From NCBI GenBank assembly GCA_900547765.1, contig URIA01000008.1:1-53258 (forward strand): a DNA stretch of 53,258 bases, read 5' to 3'. A program made the translations under genes and the position numbers. This DNA is from an uncultured Collinsella sp. (GTDB taxonomy: Bacteria; Actinomycetota; Coriobacteriia; Coriobacteriales; Coriobacteriaceae). Of the stretch, positions 18,280-26,791 are shown piece after piece (position 1 is the stretch's first letter; each line of letters begins with the position of its first letter). The notes under the pieces are model-generated. The model did no database searches. It was not told the origin of the DNA and saw only the letters and a program-made list of their open reading frames with translations.

Positions 18280-19155
18280 ATGAACGAGCAGGTTTGCAAG
18301 ACGGACGTTGAGTGCTGCGGTGGACTCGCGGGCGTGGACGCCGGCGGCTATCCGGTCGAGACTACGGGCAACGTGGTGCTGGACATTTTGGAGCACCGTT
18401 CGTCTACGCGCGCCTTCGCGCGTGATGACGATGAACGTCCCGTGGCGGTGACCGACGAGCAGCGGGCGGCGATCTTGCATGCGGCGAGTCGCGCGCCGTC
18501 GGCGGGCGCCATGATGATGTATTCCATCGTGAGCGTTCGCGAGCAGGCTACGCTCGATCGTCTGGCCGACCTGTGCGATCACCAGCCCATGATCGCCAAG
18601 GCGCCCTGGGCACTTATATTTGTGGTCGATTATGCCAAGTGGATCGATCTGTTTGAGCACGTGGGCTGCTTTGAGCCCGAGTTTGTCGAGCGCACGGGCA
18701 AGGCGCCCCGCCGCGCGCCGGGCCTGGGCGACTTTGCCATCGCGGCCCAGGACGCCGTGATCGCTGCGCAAAACGCCGTGGTTGCCGCCGAGGCCCTGGG
18801 GCTGGGGAGCTGCTACATCGGTGATATCGTCGAGAATGCCGAGGAAGTTGCCGCGTTGCTGGACTTGCCGCCCTATACCATGCCGCTGTCGATGCTTATC
18901 ATCGGCACGCCCCGCAAGGAGCGTCCGGCTATTGCGCATCCCGTGGTGAACCTGGTGCACGAGGAACGCTACTGCCGTGCGGATGCCGCGACCATGGACG
19001 CGCAGGTGGCCGAGATGGACAAGATGTTTCGCCCGCACGCCCGCGAGGTGGGCGAGCGCGTCGTGGATATCTACACCCGCAAGCACACGAGCCCCTTTAT
19101 GGCCGAGATGAGCCGCTCCATGGAGTGGTGGTTCAAAAACTGGCTCGGAAAATGA
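18280..19155 (+). CDS. Nitroreductase-family FMN-dependent oxidoreductase
   Basis: 291 residues. HRSSTRAF near residue 40 is the N-terminal FMN-phosphate-binding stretch of the family. AASRAPSAGAMMMYSIV and AAEALGLGSCYIGDI are the two other family hallmarks. A Cys-rich N-terminus of about 30 residues (CKTDVECCGG) and a C-terminal tail of about 60 residues are extras. It likely reduces flavin, quinone or nitro compounds with NAD(P)H; the physiological substrate is unknown. GAGGATGAGG precedes the ATG. A hairpin repeat follows the stop. Confidence 0.85.
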   Translation: MNEQVCKTDVECCGGLAGVDAGGYPVETTGNVVLDILEHRSSTRAFARDDDERPVAVTDEQRAAILHAASRAPSAGAMMMYSIVSVREQATLDRLADLCDHQPMIAKAPWALIFVVDYAKWIDLFEHVGCFEPEFVERTGKAPRRAPGLGDFAIAAQDAVIAAQNAVVAAEALGLGSCYIGDIVENAEEVAALLDLPPYTMPLSMLIIGTPRKERPAIAHPVVNLVHEERYCRADAATMDAQVAEMDKMFRPHAREVGERVVDIYTRKHTSPFMAEMSRSMEWWFKNWLGK

Positions 19156-19156
19156 C

Positions 19157-19191
19157 GAATGCGACAAGGGGACAGTCCCTTTGCCGCATTC
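19157..19191. repeat. GCGACAAAGGGAC-type hairpin, copy 1
   Basis: GAATGCGACAAGGG (19157-19170) pairs imperfectly with 19177-19191 around GACAGT. Related copies are at 32581 and 45132. It may act as a terminator for the nitroreductase gene but has no T-run. Confidence 0.6.
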
Positions 19192-19273
19192 CATATCGCC
19201 ATGGTGGCCTAAAGGCCGTATAAATGTTTATCTAGCTGGGAAAACAGTGCCATTCAAACATGGGCCGATTACC

Positions 19274-19279
19274 TATAAT
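19274..19279 (+). promoter_or_regulatory. -10 box upstream of kup
   Basis: A perfect TATAAT lies 36 bases before the kup ATG. No good -35 box is seen at the right distance. I saw no c-di-AMP riboswitch in the 120-base leader region. Confidence 0.4.
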
Positions 19280-19314
19280 TCCTTCGAACATTAAAGTTGG
19301 GAGGAAACCGGCTT

Positions 19315-21342
19315 ATGGAACAAAAGGCCAAGGAGGCAGCCTCGCACGCTGCGATTCCTGTGAGCATCTCGGCGATGCTCGTCACGCTGGGCGTGGTGTA
19401 CGGCGATATCGGCACCAGCCCCATGTATGTAACCAAGGCGCTCGTTGCCGGCAACGGCGGCATCGGAAGCGTCACGGAGGAGTTCGTGCTTGGCGCGCTC
19501 TCCCTTGTCGTGTGGACGGTCACGCTGCTGACCACCATCAAGTATGTGCTCATCTCGCTGCGCGCCGATAACCACGGCGAGGGCGGCATCTTTGCCCTGT
19601 ACAGCCTGGTCAAGCGCTGCGGCAAGTGGCTTATCATCCCCGCCATGCTGGGTGGCGCCGCGCTGCTCGCCGACGGCATCCTGACGCCGGCCGTTACCGT
19701 TACCACGGCCATCGAGGGCCTGCGCACCATCCCGGCGGTCCATGCCGTGCTGGGCGATGACCAGGGCCGCGTCGTCGCCATTACGCTCGCCATCATCATC
19801 GTGCTCTTCTTGGTACAGCGCATCGGTACGGCCAAAATCGGTCACGCCTTTGGCCCCATCATGACGCTGTGGTTCCTGTTCCTGGGCGGCACGGGCCTGT
19901 TCTTTGTCTTCCAGCACCCCGCCGTGCTGCTGTGCCTCAACCCGGTGCGCGGCATCGCCTTTTTGCTGAGCCCCAACAACCATGCGGGCATCATGATTCT
20001 GGGCAGCTGCTTCCTCGCCACCACCGGTGCCGAGGCGCTCTACTCCGACATGGGCCACGTCGGCCGCGGCAACATCTACGCTACCTGGCCGTTCGTTAAG
20101 TGCTGCCTGCTGCTTTCCTATATGGGCCAGGGCGCTTGGCTTATGAACAACGCTGCCAACCCCGAGCTCATGGGCATTGCCGATCTCAACCCGTTCTACC
20201 AGATGCTCGCCCCGGGCCTGCGCCCGTTTGCCGTAGGCCTTTCCACCGTCGCGGCCATCATCGCCTCGCAGGCGCTCATCACCGGCGCATTCTCGCTGGT
20301 GTCCGAGGCCAGCCGTCTGGATCTCATGCCGCACATGCAGGTCTTCTACCCTGCCGAGACCAAGGGCCAGCTCTACATCCCCATGGTCAACAACGTCATG
20401 CTTGTCGGCTGCGTCATCGTGGTGCTGCTGTTCCAGAACTCGGCGCATATGGAAGCCGCCTACGGCCTTGCCATTACGCTGACTATGATGTGCACCACGC
20501 TGCTGCTCTTCTTCTACCTGCACGAGGAGCGCAAGCTCAAGGTTGCTCCGTGGATCTTCGCGGCTTTCTTCCTTTTGCTCGAAGGCTTCTTCTTCGTGAG
20601 CTCACTCACCAAGTTCTTCCACGGCGGCTACTTCACCATCCTCATGGCCGCGCTCATCATGGGCATCATGGTGTGCTGGTACAACGGTACGGCTGTTGAG
20701 CAGCGCCAGTTTACGCTGCTGCCGCTGCGCAGCTACCTGCCGCAGCTCAAGCGCCTGCGCGATGATGATCGCTACGAGCGCCTGAGCGACAACATCGTGT
20801 ACCTGACCAAGGACACCCATACCGATTACATCGACCGTGATATCGTCTACTCGATCTTGGACAAGCATCCCAAGCGCGCTCGCGCCTGGTGGTTCGTGAA
20901 TGTCGAGACCATGGACGAGCCGCATACCTTTGCCTATTCGGTCGAGACGTTCGGCACCGACTACGTGTTCCGCGTGCATCTGTACCTGGGCTACAAGATT
21001 AACCAGCGCGTCAATGCCTATCTGCGTCAGGTCGTTCAGGACCTGGCTGCCACCGGCGAGCTGCCGGCGCAGACGCATGACTACTCGGTCTACAAGGATC
21101 CGGGCAACATCGGTACGTTCAAATTCGTCATGATTCGCAAGCTTCTGGCACCCGAAAGCGACGTGGAGCCGAGCGAGCGTACGGCCATCACGCTCAAGTA
21201 CATCATCCGCCGCGCCGCCGGCACGCCTGCGCGCTGGTACGGCCTGGAGAACTCCAACGTGAGCTTTGAGTACGTGCCGCTGTTCACCAAGTTTAAGGCC
21301 GTGAGCAAGATGCAGCGCCTGGCCCCCAACGAGCGCCCGTAG
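19315..21342 (+). CDS. kup: Kup-family potassium uptake transporter
   Basis: 675 residues. The signature VVYGDIGTSPMY lies in the first helix; about twelve membrane segments run to residue 450 and a cytoplasmic C-terminal domain of about 220 residues follows. Kup proteins import K+ with protons. GGGAGG lies ten bases before the ATG at 19315, so a TTG at 19297, inside that site, is rejected. It is followed by a small membrane protein and a KdpD/KdpE-like pair, suggesting a potassium-responsive locus. Confidence 0.95.
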   Translation: MEQKAKEAASHAAIPVSISAMLVTLGVVYGDIGTSPMYVTKALVAGNGGIGSVTEEFVLGALSLVVWTVTLLTTIKYVLISLRADNHGEGGIFALYSLVKRCGKWLIIPAMLGGAALLADGILTPAVTVTTAIEGLRTIPAVHAVLGDDQGRVVAITLAIIIVLFLVQRIGTAKIGHAFGPIMTLWFLFLGGTGLFFVFQHPAVLLCLNPVRGIAFLLSPNNHAGIMILGSCFLATTGAEALYSDMGHVGRGNIYATWPFVKCCLLLSYMGQGAWLMNNAANPELMGIADLNPFYQMLAPGLRPFAVGLSTVAAIIASQALITGAFSLVSEASRLDLMPHMQVFYPAETKGQLYIPMVNNVMLVGCVIVVLLFQNSAHMEAAYGLAITLTMMCTTLLLFFYLHEERKLKVAPWIFAAFFLLLEGFFFVSSLTKFFHGGYFTILMAALIMGIMVCWYNGTAVEQRQFTLLPLRSYLPQLKRLRDDDRYERLSDNIVYLTKDTHTDYIDRDIVYSILDKHPKRARAWWFVNVETMDEPHTFAYSVETFGTDYVFRVHLYLGYKINQRVNAYLRQVVQDLAATGELPAQTHDYSVYKDPGNIGTFKFVMIRKLLAPESDVEPSERTAITLKYIIRRAAGTPARWYGLENSNVSFEYVPLFTKFKAVSKMQRLAPNERP

Positions 21343-21403
21343 GCGCCGACAGGTTGCACGGAGTTGGTTTTCGATGGACAAGATTGAGACCGGGGAGGCA
21401 AAC

Positions 21404-21598
21404 ATGGATGCAAAGATGCTTGATGGCCGCGAGGTGGTTGCCGAGCTGGTACGTGAGGCACGTGCCGACGCCGCCGAAGATCGGTTTTTGACGAACCGCT
21501 CCAACATGGATATGGCCGATCGCGTAATTTCGATCGTGGCACTGGTATTTGGAGCGGTGTGCGTGTGTGCCCTGCTCGCGCACGTGCTGTTTGTCTAG
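21404..21598 (+). CDS. Small single-pass membrane protein next to kup
   Basis: 64 residues. The first 38 are charged (REVVAELVREARADAAEDRF); residues about 40-63 are one hydrophobic helix ending at the C-terminus. GGGGAGG five bases before the ATG at 21404 supports this start over an in-frame ATG at 21374. I do not recognise a family. Its place, 61 bases after kup and before a KdpD-like kinase, invites comparison with KdpF, the small stabilising subunit of the Kdp pump, but it shares no visible motif. A strong terminator follows. Confidence 0.6.
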   Translation: MDAKMLDGREVVAELVREARADAAEDRFLTNRSNMDMADRVISIVALVFGAVCVCALLAHVLFV

Positions 21599-21644
21599 CG
21601 ACCGCCGGTTGCAAAGGCTATACACTTGGAACCACCACAAGGGG

Positions 21645-21688
21645 AAACCACCACAAAGGTGCCTGTCCCCTTTGTGGTGGTTTTTGTT
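21645..21688 (+). terminator. Intrinsic terminator between the kup pair and the KdpD-like gene
   Basis: A perfect 15-base stem (21645-21659 with 21669-21683) ends in TTTTTG TTTTT, only 24 bases before the KdpD-like ATG. The CCTGTCCCC loop resembles the hairpin repeats elsewhere in the window. A partial second copy of the left arm lies at 21630-21644. Confidence 0.8.
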
Positions 21689-21711
21689 TTTGAGAGAGGG
21701 GCAGGGCGCTG

Positions 21712-23337
21712 ATGGACGTCCGTACGGACGGCGATATGGCCGAGAACTTTTGGTGGCGGCGCACGACGTTGACGCGTCGCAGCCCTCTGTATGACGCCTG
21801 CGTGTCGGCGGGACTGCTGGTCGCGGCGACGATTGTGGGCGCGCTGCTCGACCATCCGGGTCTCGCGCCGAGCATCATGATCGTCTATGTGTTCGCCGTG
21901 CAGCTGTGCGCATTCTTTACCTGGAGCCGCCTGTATTGCCTGCTGAGTTCGGCTGCCGCCGTGGCGCTCTACAACCTCTTATTTGTCGACCCGCGCTACT
22001 CGCTGTCGTTTATCGACCGCGTCTATCCCGGCATGTTCTTCATTATGTTTGCGGTCTCGCTCGTGTCGAGCTCGATTGCGTTGGCCCTGCGCCGCGCCTT
22101 GGCGCAGGCCGCCGCCAGCGACCGCCGCACGCAGATGGTGCTCGAGACCAACCGCATGCTGCAGCGCTGCGCCGATAAGCAGCAGATTGTCCATGCCATG
22201 GCAACGCAGCTGGCGCGTCTTTCGGGCTGTCCTGTCGTGTGGTACAGCGCCGACGCCGAGGGCGATGACCTGCTGCCGCGTGCGACATACACGGCCGTGG
22301 GCGATGCCGCGCCGGTGCACGAACTGGCGCCGCAGATGCCGCCGCGGCTCTCGGCGTCCGCCTATGTGGGAACGCCGCTCGATGCCACCTACGGCGGCTC
22401 GGCGTTCTACGGCATCTACCTGACCGTGCGCTCGGGCGACACCATGGTGCGCGCGGGCGATCCCGCCTCGGTGGTGGGCGTGCTGGCTATCGTTGCCGAG
22501 CCCGACGTGCTGACGCACGAGGAGCGGACACTTGCCGATGCCATAGTGAGCGAAGGCGAGCTGGCACTCGATCGCGCCCGCGCCATGGAGGCCCGTGAGG
22601 AGGCGGCGGTGCTTGCCAAAAATGAGCAGCTGCGCGCCAATCTGCTGCGCTCCATCTCGCACGATCTGCGCACGCCGCTTACCAGTATTTCGGGTAATGC
22701 CGACGTGCTGCTCGATCAGGGTTCGACCGGCACCGCGGTGCTCGATGCCCAGACGCGCCGCGGCCTGCTGCTATCCATTCGCTCGGATGCGCTGTGGCTC
22801 AACGCCACCGTCGAGAACCTGCTCGCCATCACCAAACTCGAGGGCGGCGGCATGCATCTGTCGACCACGCTCGAGCTTATGGACGATATCGTCGAGGAGG
22901 CGCTGCGCCATGTTAATCCGGCCGTGCGCGAGCACGACCTTAAGGTGGTGGCGAGCGATGAGCCGGCGCTCGTCAATGTCGATGCGCGCCTGATGGTGCA
23001 GCTGGTGGTAAACCTGGTGAACAATGCCATTACCTACACGCCCGCAGGCTCGCATATCGTGATCTCGATTGACGCCGGCGATGGACGCGTGGCGTGCTCG
23101 GTGGCCGATGACGGCCCGGGCATTGCTCCCGAGGACCGCGAGCGTATCTTTGAGTCGTTCTACACCGCCAACCATGGTCTTGCCGACAGCCGTCGCAGCG
23201 TGGGCCTGGGTCTTTCGCTCTGCCGCTCCATTGCGCTGGCGCATGGCGGTAGCATAGAGGTTGCCGCGGCGGACCCGCACGGCTCGGTCTTTACGATTGA
23301 GCTTCCCGCCGCCGACGTTTCGTTTGATAAGGAGTAG
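21712..23337 (+). CDS. KdpD-like sensor histidine kinase lacking the N-terminal KdpD/Usp domains
   Basis: 541 residues. Four membrane helices (about 28-125) match the DUF4118 region of KdpD. A GAF-like domain follows (about 140-290). The HisKA phosphoacceptor is His317 in SISHDLRTPLTSISGNADVL. ATP-binding boxes are NLVNNAITYTP, DDGPGI and SVGLGLSLCRSI. Full KdpD has about 350 extra N-terminal residues (KdpD and Usp domains); here they are absent. GAGAGGGG lies before the ATG. The response regulator starts five bases after its stop. It probably senses K+ or osmotic state and may control kup, which is inference. Confidence 0.85.
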   Translation: MDVRTDGDMAENFWWRRTTLTRRSPLYDACVSAGLLVAATIVGALLDHPGLAPSIMIVYVFAVQLCAFFTWSRLYCLLSSAAAVALYNLLFVDPRYSLSFIDRVYPGMFFIMFAVSLVSSSIALALRRALAQAAASDRRTQMVLETNRMLQRCADKQQIVHAMATQLARLSGCPVVWYSADAEGDDLLPRATYTAVGDAAPVHELAPQMPPRLSASAYVGTPLDATYGGSAFYGIYLTVRSGDTMVRAGDPASVVGVLAIVAEPDVLTHEERTLADAIVSEGELALDRARAMEAREEAAVLAKNEQLRANLLRSISHDLRTPLTSISGNADVLLDQGSTGTAVLDAQTRRGLLLSIRSDALWLNATVENLLAITKLEGGGMHLSTTLELMDDIVEEALRHVNPAVREHDLKVVASDEPALVNVDARLMVQLVVNLVNNAITYTPAGSHIVISIDAGDGRVACSVADDGPGIAPEDRERIFESFYTANHGLADSRRSVGLGLSLCRSIALAHGGSIEVAAADPHGSVFTIELPAADVSFDKE

Positions 23338-23341
23338 CGCT

Positions 23342-24055
23342 GTGCCGAACTCTGCCGTAAAACCGCTCATCTTGGTCGTTGAGGACGATCCCGCCGTCCG
23401 CAATCTTATCGTCGCCGCGCTCGAGGCGCACGGCTTGCGCCATATGGCCGTGGAGACCGCCCATGCCGCCATCGCCGCCGCCTCGTCGCAGGCGCCGAGC
23501 ATTGTGCTGCTCGATCTGGGCCTGCCCGATATGGACGGCGTCAAGGTGGTGGAGTCGGTGCGTGCATGGTCGGGCATGCCGATCATCGTGGTCTCGGCGC
23601 GCAGCGAGGACGCGGACAAGATTCGCGCGCTCGATGCCGGCGCCGACGACTACCTGACCAAGCCGTTTTCGGTCGAGGAGCTGCTCGCGCGTATTCGCAC
23701 CACCCTCCGCCGCCTTTCGTATGCGCAAACGGGCGGTGTTGCCTCCGAGGGCTCGTTCGATACCGGCGAGCTGCATATCGACTTTGATGCCGGCATCGCC
23801 ACGATGGATGGCGAGGAACTGCATCTGACGCCGATCGAGTACAAGCTCTTGTGCCTGCTGGCGCACAACGCCGACAAGGTGCTGACGCACCAGTTTATCC
23901 TGCACGAGATTTGGGGCACGGCGACTAAGAGCGACCTGGCGAGCCTGCGTGTCTTTATGGGCACGTTGCGTAAGAAGATCGAGTCCGACCCCGCGCATCC
24001 GCGCTATATCCAAACGCACGTGGGTATCGGTTACCGATTGGTCACCCAGGGATAG
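23342..24055 (+). CDS. KdpE-like OmpR-family response regulator
   Basis: 237 residues. Receiver domain with acidic pocket ILVVEDDPAV, phosphoacceptor Asp58 in LLDLGLPDMDG and TKPF near residue 107. The winged-helix DNA-binding domain (about 140-235) ends with IQTHVGIGYRL, typical of KdpE/OmpR proteins. The start is GTG at 23342, with AAGGAG inside the end of the kinase gene, so the pair is coupled. No kdpFABC genes are in the window; kup is the only potassium transporter nearby. Confidence 0.88.
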   Translation: MPNSAVKPLILVVEDDPAVRNLIVAALEAHGLRHMAVETAHAAIAAASSQAPSIVLLDLGLPDMDGVKVVESVRAWSGMPIIVVSARSEDADKIRALDAGADDYLTKPFSVEELLARIRTTLRRLSYAQTGGVASEGSFDTGELHIDFDAGIATMDGEELHLTPIEYKLLCLLAHNADKVLTHQFILHEIWGTATKSDLASLRVFMGTLRKKIESDPAHPRYIQTHVGIGYRLVTQG

Positions 24056-24078
24056 GTCGGCGCCACCATCCCACTATG

Positions 24079-24144
24079 AGTTGCGGTGAAATAGTTCCTG
24101 TTTGGGCCTTTACCAGGCTTTTTAGGAACTATTCCACCGCAACT
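24079..24144. terminator. Long inverted repeat between convergent genes
   Basis: 21-base arms (24079-24099 with 24124-24144) have one mismatch. They sit between the KdpE-like and RlmKL genes and probably terminate both. There is no long T-run, so it may also be a dispersed repeat. Confidence 0.6.
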
Positions 24145-24148
24145 TCGT

Positions 24149-26716
24149 TTATTTGCCCTTGGGCTTGCTGGCGTAGAACTTCTTCTTTTTGGGCTTGCCG
24201 GCAGGAGAGGGTTTGTCGGCAAAGTTCGACTTGCCGTTGCCGGCCTGCGCGTGCGCGGGCGCTGCCGCGCGAGGCTTGCGGGCCTCGGGGTTACGCAGCT
24301 CCTCGGTTCGCTCGGCAATTTCCTCGGCGCTAAAGCCGACCTCGGCCATGGCGTCCTCGATGGGCAGGCGGCGCACGATATAGCAATGATGCACCTTCTG
24401 ATTGCGCGCGAAGTCCTCGGGGATGGTCTGCGCCGTAATGTCCTCCAGCACCACGCCCGCGCGCGCGAGCTTGCGCGTTTCGGGACGGAAGCCACGCAGG
24501 TTGCAGCTAAAGATGGCATGTCCACCCTGTGCGAGCAGGCGCGATACGCCGGCCAAAAGCTCAACATGGTCGCGCTGGACATCCCAGGTACGGCGGCCCA
24601 TCTTGGACGAGTTCGAGAACGTGGGCGGGTCGACAAAGATCAGGTCCCAGCGGTTGCGCGTCTGGCGTTGGTCGCGAATCCAGGCGAGCACGTCGTCGCG
24701 CACAAAATGATGCTGCGGTCCCACAAAGCCGTTTTGGCGCATGTTGCGCTCGGCCCAGTCCAGGTAGGTGTTGGAGAGGTCGACCGTCACGGTCTCCTCG
24801 ACGCCGCCGTCCGCCGCGTAGCAGGTGGCGGTGCCGGTATAGGCAAACAGGTTGAGGAAGCGGCGCGCCTGCTTGGCGTGCTCGCGCACCAGGTTGCGGG
24901 TGACGCGGTGATCCAAGAAGATGCCCACATCCAGGTAGTCGTCAAAGTTGACGGCAAAGGTAAGGCCGCCCTCTTCGATGAGCGGCAGACGGCGGCGCGC
25001 GATGTTGGCGCCCTCGCCCGATGCGCCCTTGCCGGCGCCCTGCTTGCCGTACTGCGAGCCGCCGCGCGAGCGCATGCGGGCCTTGGCGTGCACGTGCTCG
25101 GCGGGAACATCTAGGATACGCGGCGCGATGGCCAAGATGTCGAGCATGCGGGCCTGGGCCAGTGCGGGGTCGATGGTCTTGGGCGCGGCGTATTCGGCGA
25201 TGACGAGCCAGCGGCCCGGCGTCTGCGGGCAGCCCTCGTACAGGTCGATGGCGGCGGAGTAATCGGGCAGGTCGGCATCGTAGACGCGGTAGCAGCTCAC
25301 GCCCTCGCGCTTGGCCCACTTGCGGCGCAGACGGGCGTTCTTGCGCAGGCGGTTGGCGAACTGTTCGGACTCGGGGATGAGCACGGGCAGCGGCTTGCCG
25401 TCGCCCAGGTCGAGCATGGCGGCAGGCTCGGGCATGGGGGTGCCGGCGGCTTCGTCGTTGGCTTCGTTGGCATCCCCAACTTCGGCCTCGGCATCCGCAC
25501 TGGTCGAAGCCTCAAACGCCGCGGCGGCGTGGTCGAGCGAAGGCCAGACTTCGACGGTCGCCTCCTCGTTATTGGGCATGACGGCGATCGAGCGCTCGGG
25601 CTCGGCGTGGAGCGCGCGGGCCAGCAATCCATCGCGGGTGAGCGCGGCGACCGGCGCCGCGGAAAGCTCGGGCGCGCGGCGCAGCTCACCGACCAGCGTC
25701 ATGGCGTCGTGCATGAGCGAAAGCGGGGTCTCGGTGGTGTCTGCGACCACGGCAGCACCGGCGACGGCGCCCGCGTGGTCCAGCACGGCGGCGGACTTGG
25801 CGGCGCAAAAATCGACAAAGCGCTTGTAGCCGACACACTTAACCATGCGCTCGGCAGTCTTGCGGGCGGCGGAGTCAACATCCACGGCCACGATGCGTGC
25901 CTGGCGCTCGCGTGCTGCCGCCTCGCGCTCGCGTGCCTTGGCAAGCAACTGCTCCCACAGAGCGGCGTCGTGCAGCTGCCAGCCCTCAAAGCCCCAGCGC
26001 TCGCGTGCGGCGCCCGGGGCGCGGTCGGTCAGAATATTCACGGCCTCCAACAACAGACCGCCGCCGGCGCACGAGGCGTCGATCAGCGTAGGAAGGGCTT
26101 CGTCCTCGTAATCGTCGGCCGTTAGCTCGCGCTCGCACAGTGCGGTCCAGCCGACCTGCGCCAGCACCAGGGCGGCGTAGTCGGGACGCAGCACGTGCGT
26201 GCCCTCGCCGGCACGAGTCGCGGCGGGCGGCAGGCGCTTGAACAGCGGGTCGCCCGAAAGGTCCAGGCTGATGCTCGCACGGCGCTGACGCAGCGAAAGC
26301 AGCAGGTGAACGTCGGGATCGGCGGCGTCGACATCGGCGCGACGGCCCGTGGTCTCGGCCAGGCGGTCGCACAATGCGTCCTTGGCGCGCAGGGCCGAGA
26401 AACGCGTGTTGCGCAGCTGCTCGGTCACGCCGCGGGCTGTGATGGCGATGGTGGCGCCGGGGCGGATGATGCTCTCCCAGGCAATGTCGTAAACGCTATC
26501 GTACAGTTCATCGGCATCCTGCGCCTCAAAGCGCCCGAGTACCACGAACACACGGCTCGCCAGGCGCGACCACAGACAGGCGCGGTAGCCTTCTTCGAGC
26601 TCGCCCTCAAACGTGGCGCGGCCCTTCAGCCGGCGAACATGCGAAAGCCCGAGGCGTTTAAGCTCATCGGCGAGTGCGGACTCAAAGCCTTCGGGGCAGC
26701 TTGCGTAAAATTCCAT
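24149..26716 (-). CDS. RlmKL-type 23S rRNA methyltransferase with degenerate first methylase domain
   Basis: 855 residues. An N-terminal THUMP domain (about 1-165) is followed by an RlmL-like domain (about 170-430), an RlmK-like domain (about 450-780) and a basic tail (KPKKKKFYASKPKGK). The RlmK half is intact: ANRLRKNARLRRKWA, LNLFAYTGTATCYAA and VDPPTFSNSSKMG (Asp696). It should make m7G2069 on the large-subunit rRNA. In the RlmL half, the usual DPxCGSGT is DASCAGGG (213-220), and the catalytic NPPY is replaced by about DTTE, so m2G2445 activity is doubtful. Start ATG at 26716 follows GAGAGGTCACCC on the minus strand. Confidence 0.88.
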   Translation of the reverse strand: MEFYASCPEGFESALADELKRLGLSHVRRLKGRATFEGELEEGYRACLWSRLASRVFVVLGRFEAQDADELYDSVYDIAWESIIRPGATIAITARGVTEQLRNTRFSALRAKDALCDRLAETTGRRADVDAADPDVHLLLSLRQRRASISLDLSGDPLFKRLPPAATRAGEGTHVLRPDYAALVLAQVGWTALCERELTADDYEDEALPTLIDASCAGGGLLLEAVNILTDRAPGAARERWGFEGWQLHDAALWEQLLAKAREREAAARERQARIVAVDVDSAARKTAERMVKCVGYKRFVDFCAAKSAAVLDHAGAVAGAAVVADTTETPLSLMHDAMTLVGELRRAPELSAAPVAALTRDGLLARALHAEPERSIAVMPNNEEATVEVWPSLDHAAAAFEASTSADAEAEVGDANEANDEAAGTPMPEPAAMLDLGDGKPLPVLIPESEQFANRLRKNARLRRKWAKREGVSCYRVYDADLPDYSAAIDLYEGCPQTPGRWLVIAEYAAPKTIDPALAQARMLDILAIAPRILDVPAEHVHAKARMRSRGGSQYGKQGAGKGASGEGANIARRRLPLIEEGGLTFAVNFDDYLDVGIFLDHRVTRNLVREHAKQARRFLNLFAYTGTATCYAADGGVEETVTVDLSNTYLDWAERNMRQNGFVGPQHHFVRDDVLAWIRDQRQTRNRWDLIFVDPPTFSNSSKMGRRTWDVQRDHVELLAGVSRLLAQGGHAIFSCNLRGFRPETRKLARAGVVLEDITAQTIPEDFARNQKVHHCYIVRRLPIEDAMAEVGFSAEEIAERTEELRNPEARKPRAAAPAHAQAGNGKSNFADKPSPAGKPKKKKFYASKPKGK

Positions 26717-26791
26717 GGGTGACCTCTCTGGTTGCGTCGCTCCATTATATGATGGATGCTTCGTTTGCCCTTATCCTCGAAAGGAACCCAT

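Noticed and set aside
19191..19314. c-di-AMP (ydaO) riboswitch upstream of kup
   Set aside because: The space is too short between the -10 box and the start, and no matching stems or conserved blocks are visible.
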